From NCBI RefSeq assembly GCF_003952225.1, contig NZ_CP034437.1:5036501-5100500 (forward strand): a DNA stretch of 64,000 nucleotides. Reading direction: 5' to 3'. A program made the translations under genes and the position numbers. Shown here piece after piece: positions 10,025-18,391 of this stretch (positions within the stretch are counted from its first letter, which is position 1; the number at the start of each line of letters is the position of its first letter). The notes beneath the pieces are model-generated. The model ran no database searches. It saw nothing but the letters and a program-made list of their open reading frames with translations, and was not told the DNA's origin. This DNA comes from Paenibacillus albus (GTDB lineage Bacteria > Bacillota > Bacilli > Paenibacillales > Paenibacillaceae).

Positions 10025-11377
10025 TCATTGACCTGTAAATGTCTGATACAGCAAATAGATATTCAGTCCTGCAATTATAATGGCGACAAACCATGACAAC
10101 CATTTCATCCAAGGCTTATTCACGAACTCGCCCATCTTCTTCTTATCACTCGTAAACTTCACAAGCGGGATAACTGCGAATGACAGCTGAAGCGACAGGA
10201 TGACTTGACTTAGGATGAGCAGCTGCATCGTTCCGCTTGCGCCGTAGATCCATGTCACGATGACTGCCGGAATAATCGCGATCAGCCTTGTAATAAGCCG
10301 TCTGAGCCATGCTGACAGTCGGAGGTTCAGGAACCCTTCCATGACGATCTGTCCTGCGAGCGTGCCTGTCAGCGTCGAATTCTGTCCAGATGCCAGCAAG
10401 GCTACACCGAACAATACGCTTGCTGCAGCCGTACCGAGCATGGGCGACAGAAGATTGTAAGCTTCTCCGATCTCTGCGACATCCGTATGGCCCGTCGTAT
10501 GGAAGGTTGCTGCGGAAATTATGAGAATAGCAGCGTTAATGAAAAGTGCGAAAAATAATGCAATTGTCGAATCCCATGTCGAGTATTTAATCGCTTGGCG
10601 TTTGCCAAGTGTTGTTTGTTCGAACTGCCGAGTTTGCACGATTGAAGAGTGCAAATATAAGTTATGCGGCATCACTGTCGCACCGAGGATACCGATGGCA
10701 ATGTAGAGCATTTCCGGATTCGTAATAATCTGACTACTTGGAATAAAGCCTTTCATTACAGCACCCATCTCAGGCTGCGACCAGAAGATCTCAATCAAGA
10801 AACAGCCGCCGATTGTAACTATAAGGACGATGACGAGCGCTTCGATATACCGGAAGCCTTTGTTCTGCAGCAGCAGCACGAGCAGTACGTCGAGTACCGT
10901 GATGACCACTCCGGCAATGAGCGGTATGCCGAACAATAAGTTGAGCGCTATGGCAGACCCGATGACTTCCGCCAGATCACAGGCCGCTATGGCAAGCTCA
11001 CACAGCACCCACAGCCCCATCGCGACCGGCTTGCTGTAGTGATCTCGGCATGCCTGCGCCAAGTCCCGACCCGTTACAATGCCAAGCTTGCCTGCGAGCG
11101 CCTGCAGCAGAATCGCCATCAGGTTGGAGAGCAGGATTACCGCAAGCAGCGTGTAACCGAATTTGGAACCGCCGGCCAAGTCCGTTGCCCAGTTGCCCGG
11201 GTCCATGTAGCCGACTGCCACCAAATAGCCAGGTCCGGCAAAAGCGAGAAACTTGCGAAACCAGGAAGCCGATTTCGGAATCTTCATCGAGCGATAAACT
11301 TCTGGCAATGTATTCTGCTTTCTCGGATAACGCCAGCCACTGTTCTCATTTGAGAGTGGAGTCGATTGTTCACTCAT
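10025..11377 (-). CDS. mntH: Nramp-family divalent metal transporter MntH
   Basis: Proton-coupled uptake of manganese and related divalent metals across the membrane. 450 residues with about 11 membrane segments. The Nramp signatures are present: [12 protein letters not shown] near residue 60 (metal site Asp and Asn) and [10 protein letters not shown] near residue 240 (metal-site Met). I use the second ATG (11377), because GAGGTGA directly touches the first and is well spaced for the second. A strong promoter with an MntR-like box lies upstream, so manganese-dependent repression is likely. It is an accessory gene between rarA and the tcdA cluster. Confidence 0.95.
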   Translation of the reverse strand: MSEQSTPLSNENSGWRYPRKQNTLPEVYRSMKIPKSASWFRKFLAFAGPGYLVAVGYMDPGNWATDLAGGSKFGYTLLAVILLSNLMAILLQALAGKLGIVTGRDLAQACRDHYSKPVAMGLWVLCELAIAACDLAEVIGSAIALNLLFGIPLIAGVVITVLDVLLVLLLQNKGFRYIEALVIVLIVTIGGCFLIEIFWSQPEMGAVMKGFIPSSQIITNPEMLYIAIGILGATVMPHNLYLHSSIVQTRQFEQTTLGKRQAIKYSTWDSTIALFFALFINAAILIISAATFHTTGHTDVAEIGEAYNLLSPMLGTAAASVLFGVALLASGQNSTLTGTLAGQIVMEGFLNLRLSAWLRRLITRLIAIIPAVIVTWIYGASGTMQLLILSQVILSLQLSFAVIPLVKFTSDKKKMGEFVNKPWMKWLSWFVAIIIAGLNIYLLYQTFTGQ

Positions 11378-11472
11378 CTTCATTCACCTCGTATGAACGT
11401 CGTACCGTCCTATTATGTGCTTTAGCTACACCCTACAAATATGCAGGGGCGAAACCATTGTTTCCTAATTTC

Positions 11473-11507
11473 ATTGTACACATACAAAAAAGTTTGTCAA
11501 AGGCAAC
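11473..11507 (-). promoter_or_regulatory. mntH promoter with MntR-like operator
   Basis: On the minus strand TTGACA (11495-11500) and TACAAT (11473-11478) are 16 bases apart, a strong sigma-A promoter. The sequence GTTGCCTTTGACAAAC (11492-11507) overlaps the -35 and matches 11 of 16 positions of the MntR box I recall from B. subtilis (TTTGCCTTAAGGAAAC). It is also flanked by an AAAAAGTT/AACTTTTT inverted repeat. Confidence 0.75.
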
Positions 11508-11566
11508 TTTTTAAGAATGGGACAACACTTTGATCCGAGGTAAACAAGATTGCCCCTGTGAAAGCA

Positions 11567-11625
11567 CAAAAAAACCGCTTAGAATGTGGCAGTTCAAGAC
11601 TGCTTGTACACTCCAAAGCGGTTTT
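11567..11625 (-). terminator. Terminator of the YdeI-like gene
   Basis: AAAACCGCTT and AAGCGGTTTT bracket an inner GCAGT/ACTGC hairpin; on the minus strand a run of seven T follows. It lies just after the stop at 11641 and closes the hisS-aspS-tcdA-ydeI-like unit. Confidence 0.85.
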
Positions 11626-11640
11626 CGTTATACAAAAAAA

Positions 11641-12306
11641 TTATTTTGTTAGCGGCTTGTCCGAAGGACGCTTCAGCTTGTGCGACAGCTTCTCAGTCAT
11701 CTCCATGATCCGTTTCACACGTGTCACTTCTTGTTTCGCTTCGTTGATCCAGCGAATATATTCTTTGCGATGAGACGTTGCCAGCTCTGCGAAGAATGCT
11801 TCTGCTTCCGGATAGGAGGCAAGCGCAGCTTGTACATCTTCCGGAACGACGATCTCTTTGGATAGCGGCTCGGTTCTGCGGCTCAAGTCAGCAGCACGGC
11901 TCGCTCTGGCACTTGTTTGTACGGCGCCAACCGGACGGAAACGCATCGCTGACCATGTCTCATTGATCGAAACCAGCGATACGCCTTCCCATCCTTCATC
12001 CTTAACTACTCTCCAGCCGCGGTCGCGATTAATGTCTGTTCTCATCTTGGATGTGCCTTTCGGATAGCAGATCCAGAGCAAACCGTCCTTCTTAACCGCC
12101 TTAAGCGCTGCAGGAGCATGCTCATTCAGGCTAGCGATGTCTTTAACGAACAGCATGACAAAATCAAACGTGCCGCTGTCCATTTCATCCACTTTACCGT
12201 TCTGTTCCAAGCCAAGCTCCTCAAGCAGCTCCGGCTCTGGCACTTCCATAACGACTGCGCGCATATCAAGCGATAGGCGCAGCTTATTTACGAGTTCTGC
12301 GTTCAT
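11641..12306 (-). CDS. YdeI/OmpD-associated-like protein with DUF3052-like N-terminus
   Basis: 221 residues, cytoplasmic. Residues about 15-110 (FDFVMLFVKDIASLNEHAPAA, then GLLWICYPKGTSK) resemble the DUF3052-type fold. The C-terminal part from about 150 (VPEDVQAALASYPEAEAFF, then SHRKEYIRWINEAKQEVTR) is typical of the YdeI/OmdA family once called bacteriocin-protection. Its biochemical function is not known to me. It overlaps tcdA by 4 bases and is likely the last gene of the hisS operon. Confidence 0.82.
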   Translation of the reverse strand: MNAELVNKLRLSLDMRAVVMEVPEPELLEELGLEQNGKVDEMDSGTFDFVMLFVKDIASLNEHAPAALKAVKKDGLLWICYPKGTSKMRTDINRDRGWRVVKDEGWEGVSLVSINETWSAMRFRPVGAVQTSARASRAADLSRRTEPLSKEIVVPEDVQAALASYPEAEAFFAELATSHRKEYIRWINEAKQEVTRVKRIMEMTEKLSHKLKRPSDKPLTK

Positions 12307-13058
12307 ACTGGTTGTCCCCCTTGCGCGAGCAAATCTTTCACGGCGACGCTGACCATAATCAGTCCAGCCACCGGTGGTACGAATGCGTTGCTTGCCGGCG
12401 GCTGCTGCGCCTTGCGGATCTCCGGCGCGTTATCCGGAACGATACGCTGCGTAACGTCAACACGCGGCTTCATCGGCTCCTCCGTCGAGAAGACCACTTT
12501 GACACCTTTCTTAATGCCTTCCTTGCGCAGCTTCTGGCGCACGACGCGGGCAATCGGATCCATCGACGTCTTGGAGATGTCGGCGACCTGGAACTTTGTC
12601 GGATCCATTTTGTTCGCGGCACCCATGCTTGAAATCATCGGAATGTTCCGCTCCAAGCACTGCTTAATCAGATGGATTTTGTACGAAATCGTATCCGAGG
12701 CGTCGAGCACGTAATCCAGATCGTACTCAAACAGCTTCTCGTATGTCTCTTCCGTGTAGAACATGCGCAGCGCTATCGCTTCGCAGTCCGGGTTAATCAG
12801 CTTGATACGATCACGCATCAAATCCGCCTTCGGCTGCCCCACCGTCGTGGTCAGCGCGTGAATCTGGCGGTTAATATTCGTAATGTCGACAACGTCCTTG
12901 TCGATTAGAATGATGCGTCCTACGCCCGTACGCGCAAGCGCCTCAGCTGCTATGGAGCCGACGCCGCCGATGCCGAGCACAGCAACGGTTGCGCCTTTCA
13001 TAATCTCTAGCCCCTCCGGGCCGATCGAAAGCTCCGTACGTGAGAACTGGTGCAGCAT
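12303..13058 (-). CDS. tcdA: tRNA threonylcarbamoyladenosine dehydratase (TcdA)
   Basis: E1-like ThiF/MoeB-family enzyme that uses ATP to cyclise t6A to ct6A in tRNAs decoding ANN codons. 251 residues from the ATG at 13058, preceded by AGAGGTG at 6 bases; a GTG three codons earlier would sit on that site. The Rossmann motif GIGGVGSIAAEAL is near residue 32 and DKDVVDITNINRQ near residue 57, followed by the ASDTISYK region. No catalytic ubiquitin-like partner lies nearby. It sits downstream of aspS as yrvM does in B. subtilis. Confidence 0.92.
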   Translation of the reverse strand: MLHQFSRTELSIGPEGLEIMKGATVAVLGIGGVGSIAAEALARTGVGRIILIDKDVVDITNINRQIHALTTTVGQPKADLMRDRIKLINPDCEAIALRMFYTEETYEKLFEYDLDYVLDASDTISYKIHLIKQCLERNIPMISSMGAANKMDPTKFQVADISKTSMDPIARVVRQKLRKEGIKKGVKVVFSTEEPMKPRVDVTQRIVPDNAPEIRKAQQPPASNAFVPPVAGLIMVSVAVKDLLAQGGQPV

Positions 13059-13090
13059 GAAATACACCTCTTACTTAGTAGTAGTGTCAA

Positions 13091-13133
13091 AAGAATCCGG
13101 CTTCCGCCACGAAAACTCGCGGGCGAAAGCCGG
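13091..13133 (-). terminator. Hairpin between aspS and tcdA (possible partial terminator)
   Basis: CCGGCTTTCGCC and GGCGGAAGCCGG form a strong stem on the minus strand followed by ATTCTTTT. It could end part of the aspS transcripts or act as a processing or stability element inside the operon. Confidence 0.55.
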
Positions 13134-13141
13134 TAAATGGA

Positions 13142-14956
13142 TTAATTCTCCTGTGCTGCTGCCGTTGCAGCTGCTGCTTCAGGCTGCTTCGCAGGCTTCT
13201 GGATCGTGCGGATATGCAGCTGTTGCAGCTGGGCAATATCCACCTCGGAAGGAGCGTCTGTCAGCAGGTCTGTCGCGCTTGCAGTCTTAGGGAATGCAAT
13301 TGTTTCACGCAGGTTGTTGCGGCCTGCCAGCAGCATCACAAGACGGTCAAAGCCGAATGCAAAGCCGCCATGCGGAGGCGTACCGTAATCGAATGCATCA
13401 AGCAGGAAGCCGAACTTCTCGTAAGCTTCTTCCATCGTGAAACCAAGCGCTTTGAACATCAGCTCTTGTACGTCACGCTTGTAGATACGCATCGAACCGC
13501 CACCTACTTCGTAACCGTTCAGAACAAGGTCATACGCTTGTGCGCGGATAGCGCCTGGATCTGTATCGAACAAAGCAAGGTCTTCTTCGTTCGGACGTGT
13601 GAACGGATGGTGCTCCGCAACGTAACGTTTAGCCTCTTCATCGTAACCAAGCAGAGGGAAGTCAACAACCCACTCCAGCTTGAACTTGGACTCGTCGATC
13701 AGACCGAGCTGCTTGCCGATCTTCAGACGCAGGTTGCCGAGAACATCTGCTACAACTTTCTTCTTATCAGCAGAGAACAGAAGCAAGTCGCCTTCTTCTA
13801 CGCCAAGCTGAGCTGTCATCGCTTCGATCTCTTCCGGCTTGAAGAATTTCACGATCGGACCGCGCCATTCGCCTTCTTTTACCGTTACCCAAGCAAGACC
13901 TTTACCACCATAGCGCGCTGCGAACGGCTGCAAGTCATCCAGCTCTTTGCGGCTCCAGCTCGCACAGCCTTTAGCGTTCAACACTTTAACTACGCCGCCG
14001 CTTGCTGCAACGGATGCGAATACTTTAACGTCGCTGTTCGCAACGATATCTGTGATATCTTCCATTTCCATGCCGAAACGAAGATCCGGCTTGTCGGAAC
14101 CGTATTTGTTCATTGCATCTGCATGCGTAATGCGCTGGAACGGACGCGGAATCTCAACGCCAACCGTTTCGCGGAACAGCTTCACAACAAGCTCTTCCAT
14201 GAGGTCGAGCAATTGATCCTGCGACAAGAACGAAGTCTCGATGTCGACTTGCGTGAACTCTGGCTGACGGTCAGCACGAAGGTCTTCGTCACGGAAGCAG
14301 CGAGCGATCTGGTAATAGCGCTCAAGTCCGCTCACCATAAGCAATTGCTTGAAGATTTGCGGCGATTGCGGCAGTGCGAAGAATTCGCCCGGATGCACAC
14401 GGCTCGGTACGAGATAGTCGCGCGCGCCTTCTGGTGTGCTTTTCGTCAAAATCGGTGTTTCTACATCGATGAAGCCTTGGCCATCCAAGTAGTCGCGGAA
14501 TACTTTCGCTGCTTTCGAACGAAGAAGCAGCGTCTTCTGCATCTCTGGGCGGCGAAGGTCAAGATAGCGGTATTTCAGGCGAAGCGACTCATCAACTTCA
14601 ACGCCGTCTTCGATTGGGAACGGAGGCGTCTTCGCTGCGTTCATAATTTCGATTTCTGTTACGCGAATTTCAATCTCGCCTGTTGCGATGTTGTTGTTTA
14701 CTGTCTCTGCATCACGTTCTACGACTTGACCGCGAACGGCAAGCACATACTCGTTGCGGGCGCGATCTGCGATAGCGAGGGCATCACCGGAAAAGTCCGG
14801 GTTGAATACGATTTGTACGATGCCTGTACGGTCGCGCAGGTCGATAAAGAGTACGCCGCCAAGGTCGCGACGACGCTGCACCCAGCCGTTCAGTGTAACG
14901 GTTTGGCCTACTTCCGCTTTCGTAAGTGTTCCACAAGCGTGTGTTTTTAACATCAT
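13142..14956 (-). CDS. aspS: Aspartyl-tRNA synthetase
   Basis: Charges tRNA-Asp. 604 residues, typical for the bacterial type with a GAD insertion domain. The OB-fold anticodon-binding domain covers about residues 1-110 ([21 protein letters not shown]). The class II catalytic core follows, with motif 2 [16 protein letters not shown] and motif 3 [13 protein letters not shown]. The C terminus is alanine-rich ([13 protein letters not shown]), an unusual tail. AAAGGAG stands 10 bases before the first of two ATGs. A 578-codon plus-strand frame over it is a shadow. It is co-transcribed with hisS, 57 bases upstream. Confidence 0.97.
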   Translation of the reverse strand: MMLKTHACGTLTKAEVGQTVTLNGWVQRRRDLGGVLFIDLRDRTGIVQIVFNPDFSGDALAIADRARNEYVLAVRGQVVERDAETVNNNIATGEIEIRVTEIEIMNAAKTPPFPIEDGVEVDESLRLKYRYLDLRRPEMQKTLLLRSKAAKVFRDYLDGQGFIDVETPILTKSTPEGARDYLVPSRVHPGEFFALPQSPQIFKQLLMVSGLERYYQIARCFRDEDLRADRQPEFTQVDIETSFLSQDQLLDLMEELVVKLFRETVGVEIPRPFQRITHADAMNKYGSDKPDLRFGMEMEDITDIVANSDVKVFASVAASGGVVKVLNAKGCASWSRKELDDLQPFAARYGGKGLAWVTVKEGEWRGPIVKFFKPEEIEAMTAQLGVEEGDLLLFSADKKKVVADVLGNLRLKIGKQLGLIDESKFKLEWVVDFPLLGYDEEAKRYVAEHHPFTRPNEEDLALFDTDPGAIRAQAYDLVLNGYEVGGGSMRIYKRDVQELMFKALGFTMEEAYEKFGFLLDAFDYGTPPHGGFAFGFDRLVMLLAGRNNLRETIAFPKTASATDLLTDAPSEVDIAQLQQLHIRTIQKPAKQPEAAAATAAAQEN

Positions 14957-15013
14957 GATTGTTACGCTCCTTTATAATGGGTATGAAACAAGCATCTATT
15001 GGTGGTGCCTGTA

Positions 15014-16261
15014 TTAACTCAAAATTTCATCCGCTATGCTGTCGAGCTTCACGAACTTCTGCTCTCCAGTCGACATATTCTTCAGTGCAATCTCCCCGCG
15101 CTCAAGCTCATCATCGCCGAGAATTGCTGTGAATCGTACTTGCAGCCGGTCAGCAGACTTCATCTGTGCTTTCATCTTGCGGCCTTGGTAGTCACGCTCT
15201 GCGGACACTCCGCGAAGGCGCAGGCCTTGCAGCAGACGCGTGATCTCGCGGTCAGCAGCTTCACCGAGCGCAACCATGTATACATCGACTTGGTGCAGGT
15301 TATCCAGTTGAGCGCCTTGGCTCTCAAGCAGCATTACCGTGCGCTCTAGGCCTAGGCCAAGTCCAACACCCGGCTGGTCGGGACCGCCGATGTCAGCAAC
15401 AAGACCGTTATAGCGGCCGCCGCCGCCGATCGTATCAATCGCGCCAATGCCTTCTGCTTTGTACTCGAACGCCGTGTGCGTGTAGTAATCAAGGCCGCGA
15501 ACGAGACGTGGATTGATTTCATACGGAATGTTCATACCGCTAAGGTGAATTTGCAGCGCCTCGAAGTGTGTGCGGCACTCGTCATCCAAGCTGTCCAGAA
15601 TCGAAGGCGCCTCTTCAAAACGATGCTGGTCCGTCTTGCAGTCAAGCACGCGCAGCGGATTACGCTCCATACGCGATTGACAGTCTTTGCAGAGCACGTC
15701 GCGCATTGGCGTAAGGAACTCGAGTAGACGCTCACGGAAAGCGGCGCGAACTGCAGGCGTACCTACGGAGTTGATCTCCACGCGTACATCCTTCAGCCCC
15801 ACTTCGCTGTAGAACGTGTAACCAAGAGCAATAACTTCCGCATCAAGAGCCGGATCAACCGCTCCAAGCGCTTCTACGCCGAACTGGTGGAACTGTCTGT
15901 AGCGACCTGCTTGCTGGCGCTCATAGCGGAACATCGGTCCGATATAATACAGCTTCGTCAGATCAGGCTCGCCATACAGCTTGTTCTCGACATAAGCGCG
16001 AACCGCGCCTGCCGTTCCTTCCGGACGCAGCGTTAGACTGCGATCTCCGCGGTCCGTGAAGGTGTACATCTCTTTCTCTACGATGTCGGTCGTCTCGCCA
16101 ACGCCGCGCTTATACAGCTCGGTCATTTCAAACATCGGCGTCCGAATTTCACGGAAGTTGAAACGACGGCAAATATCACGCGCTTTGCTCTCGACGAATT
16201 GCCATTTCTCTACCGAGCCTGGCAGGAAGTCCTGCGTGCCCGGAGGCTTCTGAAACCCCAT
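15014..16261 (-). CDS. hisS: Histidyl-tRNA synthetase
   Basis: Charges tRNA-His. 415 residues from the ATG at 16261 (MGFQKPPGTQDFLPG); the ATG two codons earlier lies only one base after AAGGGGG, so the second start fits better. Class II motifs are clear: motif 2 YRYERQQAGRYRQFHQ-like near residue 112, histidine A box RGLDYYTHTAFE near residue 255, and the C-terminal anticodon-binding domain from about 325. It is the first gene after the T-box and is followed by aspS. Confidence 0.97.
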   Translation of the reverse strand: MGFQKPPGTQDFLPGSVEKWQFVESKARDICRRFNFREIRTPMFEMTELYKRGVGETTDIVEKEMYTFTDRGDRSLTLRPEGTAGAVRAYVENKLYGEPDLTKLYYIGPMFRYERQQAGRYRQFHQFGVEALGAVDPALDAEVIALGYTFYSEVGLKDVRVEINSVGTPAVRAAFRERLLEFLTPMRDVLCKDCQSRMERNPLRVLDCKTDQHRFEEAPSILDSLDDECRTHFEALQIHLSGMNIPYEINPRLVRGLDYYTHTAFEYKAEGIGAIDTIGGGGRYNGLVADIGGPDQPGVGLGLGLERTVMLLESQGAQLDNLHQVDVYMVALGEAADREITRLLQGLRLRGVSAERDYQGRKMKAQMKSADRLQVRFTAILGDDELERGEIALKNMSTGEQKFVKLDSIADEILS

Positions 16262-16291
16262 GTCCATACCCCCTTAACAAAATGAATACAT

Positions 16292-16607
16292 AAAAAGCCC
16301 CCGCGCCTCTGCCTCAAATAAGGCAAAAGGGACGAGAGCTTGTAAAATACAAAGCTACCGTGGTACCACCCACATTCCGAAGCAATGACATCTTGACGAT
16401 CGTCACTGATTCGCTTTACTCGGTTAACGCCCGACTACGCAATACAGCTAATGGGCAGCGCTGCGAAGCAGCACATGCAGGTTCACCGTATGTCCTCCAG
16501 GAAGTCTGTTCGCTCATGCACGCCAAGGATTCTTCCAGCCATGGAATCCCTCTCTGAGTCGGTGCGGGTAGAACGAAGCGGTCCCTTCAACGGATCGACA
16601 CAATATA
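16292..16607 (-). promoter_or_regulatory. T-box leader of hisS-aspS
   Basis: About 315 bases between the hisS promoter and gene contain the T-box core GGGTGGTACCACGG (about 16361-16374, minus strand), a GNTG-like GGCTGGAAGAATCC in stem I, and a final GC-rich hairpin with TTTTT (about 16293-16340). A GAC triplet in GCGAACAGACTTCC could be an aspartate specifier. I cannot exclude another reading without folding. Such leaders allow read-through when the cognate tRNA is uncharged. Confidence 0.92.
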
Positions 16608-16613
16608 ATTTCT

Positions 16614-16642
16614 ATTTTACTTAATTAGAGTGCTATAGTCAA
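16614..16642 (-). promoter_or_regulatory. Sigma-A promoter of the hisS operon
   Basis: TTGACT (16637-16642) and TAAAAT (16614-16619) on the minus strand are spaced by exactly 17 bases and place the transcript start at about 16607, right before the T-box. The fold-back element begins only 7 bases upstream of the -35. Confidence 0.85.
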
Positions 16643-17049
16643 GTTCTTTTAACACCCCCTAAATCCCCCTCACCAGGGGGACCCCAAAGGGTTTACCAAC
16701 CCTCTGGACACCCGGAACTTAATAACGTTTGTGTTACAGAGAAGCGCTCGCGAGATGCATGCGGTGGTGTTGCCCGCTTTACGTCCCTCTCGGGACCCGC
16801 TGAACCTTGGGCAGTGTTTAGCGACCTGTTGTCCCTTTCGGGACCATCGGAACGTGGAGAGTTACAGAGGCGATGGTGAGTAAATGCGTGCTTGGCTCGC
16901 TTTACGTCCCTTGTGGGACCCGCTTTACCTTGGGTGCATGTTTTAGTTACCAGGTGTTGTTGCACTCCACGGTAACTTTAGGTCCCGCCTGTCTATCGCG
17001 GGAGAAGTTTGTTATAGGGCATGCTGCCCTACAAAAAAAACCTACAAAG

Positions 17050-17079
17050 AAAAAGGACCTACACACAAGTTGTAGGTCC
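17050..17079 (-). terminator. Minus-strand terminator in the fold-back centre (second)
   Basis: GGACCTACA and TGTAGGTCC form a perfect 9-bp stem with a 7-base loop, followed on the minus strand by TTTTTC. It is placed to stop transcripts coming from the dtd side before they reach the hisS promoter. Confidence 0.88.
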
Positions 17080-17096
17080 ATCAAAGTAATATATTC

Positions 17097-17130
17097 AAAA
17101 AAGGGGGTCGCCTATTATTATAGGCTGACC
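17097..17130 (-). terminator. Minus-strand terminator in the fold-back centre (first)
   Basis: GGTCaGCCTAT and ATAGGCGACC pair with one bulge; on the minus strand CCCTTTTTT follows. It comes 18 bases before the second terminator, giving a tandem pair. Confidence 0.83.
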
Positions 17131-17540
17131 ATGTTAGAGAAAGATTGAAAACACGTTACAGTTATATTACAAAAAATAAAGCGATTTCTTGTCCATTCCC
17201 TAACTTTCGACACCAGCCCCCGCCCTAAAGCGGGTCCCCACAGGACGTAAAGCGAGCCAAGCACACACTTCCGACAAAAGCACCTCTGTGACAAATCACG
17301 TTCCCATGGTCCCGCAGGGACACCTGGTCGCTAAACACCACCATTCGTGAAGCGTGTCCCGTCAGGGACGAAAGCGATCCAACCACAACTCCGAGCTCGC
17401 GAGCGCTTCTCTGTAACTCCAACGTTACACCTTCCGGGAGTCCAGAGGGTTGGTAAACACCTGGGGTCCCCCTGACGAGGGGGATTTAGGGGGTGTTAGA
17501 ATTACGTTCGAGGTGTCCAGAGATTAGAATTACCTTTCGG

Positions 17541-17597
17541 GTGGGTGTCCAGAGGGTTGGCAAACCCTCGGTGTCCCTACTATGGGGATTTAGGGGA
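17541..17597 (-). repeat. Extra copy of the fold-back terminal module
   Basis: These 57 bases repeat the end module of the fold-back (CCCCTAAATCCCC, then ACC..GGGTTT.CCAACCCTCTGGACACCC on the minus strand), in the same orientation as the right arm. The module is thus present three times: about 16651-16714, 17435-17498 and here. A TTAGAATTAC direct repeat (17496-17505 and 17524-17533) joins the last two copies. Confidence 0.8.
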
Positions 17598-17753
17598 AGC
17601 ATTCCTTCGAACCGGCATGGCGCCACCGCCAAACTCAGCCGCGGCTTCGATATCCTCTTCGAGCTCCGAGAATATAAGTGCCTCTCGGCGATCTGCATGA
17701 AGTAATCTGCGCGACACACGCTCATACCCTTGCTCTTTACGCGATTGATGCAT
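17580..17753 (-). CDS. Small charged protein, function unknown
   Basis: 57 residues from an ATG at 17753 with GGTGGAGGG 9 bases upstream. The start MHQSRKEQGYERVSRRLLHA is basic, the middle ALIFSELEEDIEAAAEF acidic and helical, and the end is GGGAMPVRRN plus about seven residues encoded by the repeat module at 17541-17597. I recognise no family. It lies 85 bases downstream of dtd on the same strand and may be its last co-transcribed gene. A competing 102-codon frame here has no ribosome site. The C terminus may have been changed by insertion of the repeat. Confidence 0.55.
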   Translation of the reverse strand: MHQSRKEQGYERVSRRLLHADRREALIFSELEEDIEAAAEFGGGAMPVRRNASPKSP

Positions 17754-17838
17754 TGCGAGTATCCCTCCACCGTTATCATACATACCATGTGCATGTTTCT
17801 CGGTTTCTAGTTTTGCCCGCTTTGCCCGATTCTAACAC

Positions 17839-18282
17839 TTACTCCTTGCTTTCCACAATCAAAGTAACCGGTCCCCAGTTCGTCAGCGATACGTCCATAT
17901 CCGCGCCGAATTGTCCTGTCTCAACGGTCAACCCCTTGCTGCGAAGAGCAGCATTGAATGCTTCGTACAACGGCTCAGCTTGCTCCGGTCGAGCCGCCGC
18001 CGTGAAACTTGGGCGTCTGCCATTGCGGCAATCGCCGTAAAGCGTAAATTGGGATACCGAGAGGATCGCTCCGCCGATATCCTGTACAGACAGATTCATT
18101 TTGCCAGACTCATCCTCGAAGATCCGAAGCCCTGCAACCTTCTCCGCCATCCACTTGATATCTGCTTCTTTGTCCTCATGTGTAATCCCCACAAGTAAGA
18201 CAAGCCCTTTATCTATGGAGCCAACCGTCTCGTTATTAATGACGACGGAAGCTCCTTTACTGCGTTGAACAACTACTCTCAT
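17839..18282 (-). CDS. dtd: D-aminoacyl-tRNA deacylase
   Basis: Hydrolyses D-aminoacyl-tRNA (and Gly-tRNA-Ala), keeping D-amino acids out of proteins. 147 residues, the usual length. The family start [16 protein letters not shown], the [19 protein letters not shown] block (SQFTLYG near residue 77) and the conserved cross-subunit Gly-Pro pair at the C terminus ([13 protein letters not shown]) are all present. It lies 109 bases after rsh, the same neighbour order as in Bacillus. Confidence 0.96.
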   Translation of the reverse strand: MRVVVQRSKGASVVINNETVGSIDKGLVLLVGITHEDKEADIKWMAEKVAGLRIFEDESGKMNLSVQDIGGAILSVSQFTLYGDCRNGRRPSFTAAARPEQAEPLYEAFNAALRSKGLTVETGQFGADMDVSLTNWGPVTLIVESKE

Positions 18283-18333
18283 GCTTAATGAATTCCCCTT
18301 TGTAACCTAAAAATCAATCGGCTTACGCGGTAC

Positions 18334-18379
18334 CGATATATTGGCTAACGCTGTAACGATATATTGGCTAACGCTGTAA
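18334..18379. repeat. 23-bp tandem repeat between rsh and dtd
   Basis: The unit CGATATATTGGCTAACGCTG plus TAA occurs twice without a break, and a weaker third copy precedes it near 18311-18333. It lies inside the transcribed gap between rsh and dtd. It is probably a slippage duplication. Confidence 0.85.
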
Positions 18380-18391
18380 CGATAAATCTCG

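Larger units (their letters stand above)
16650..17498. repeat. Large fold-back element with hairpin-bearing inverted arms
   Basis: A non-coding 849-bp block. Its first and last 22 bases (16650-16671 and 17477-17498) are perfect inverted copies, beginning TAACACCCCCTAAATCCCCC. Similarity continues inward with gaps and mismatches over about 270 bases per arm. Shared stretches include CCAACCCTCTGGAC, TTACAGAGAAGCGCTCGCGAG, TTTAGCGACC and GCTTGGCTCGCTTTACGTCC. Each arm has three short GTCCC/GGGAC hairpins at 16783, 16831, 16906 and 17234, 17309, 17356, at matching distances from the ends within about 4 bases. The roughly 290-bp centre holds minus-strand terminators. No transposase or convincing ORF lies inside. 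It could be a non-autonomous mobile element, a structured-RNA locus, or two repeats that met by chance. Confidence 0.85.

Noticed and set aside
13214..14950. 578-codon open frame on the plus strand
   Set aside because: It lies entirely antisense to aspS, has no ribosome site and reads like a reversed coding frame rather than any known protein.
16693..16965. 90-codon minus-strand frame within the left arm
   Set aside because: Its protein only translates the repeat hairpins (for example repeated GPERD words); no start signal.
16650..17498. CRISPR array reading of the repeated GTCCC/GGGAC motifs
   Set aside because: The motifs are short hairpins at uneven spacing in inverted arms, not regular direct repeats with unique spacers, and no cas gene is near.
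16650..17597. Complete insertion sequence
   Set aside because: There is no transposase frame inside and no convincing target-site duplication at the edges.
17486..17794. 102-codon minus-strand frame overlapping the end repeat
   Set aside because: It has no ribosome site, crosses the repeat module, and competes with the better supported 57-codon frame.
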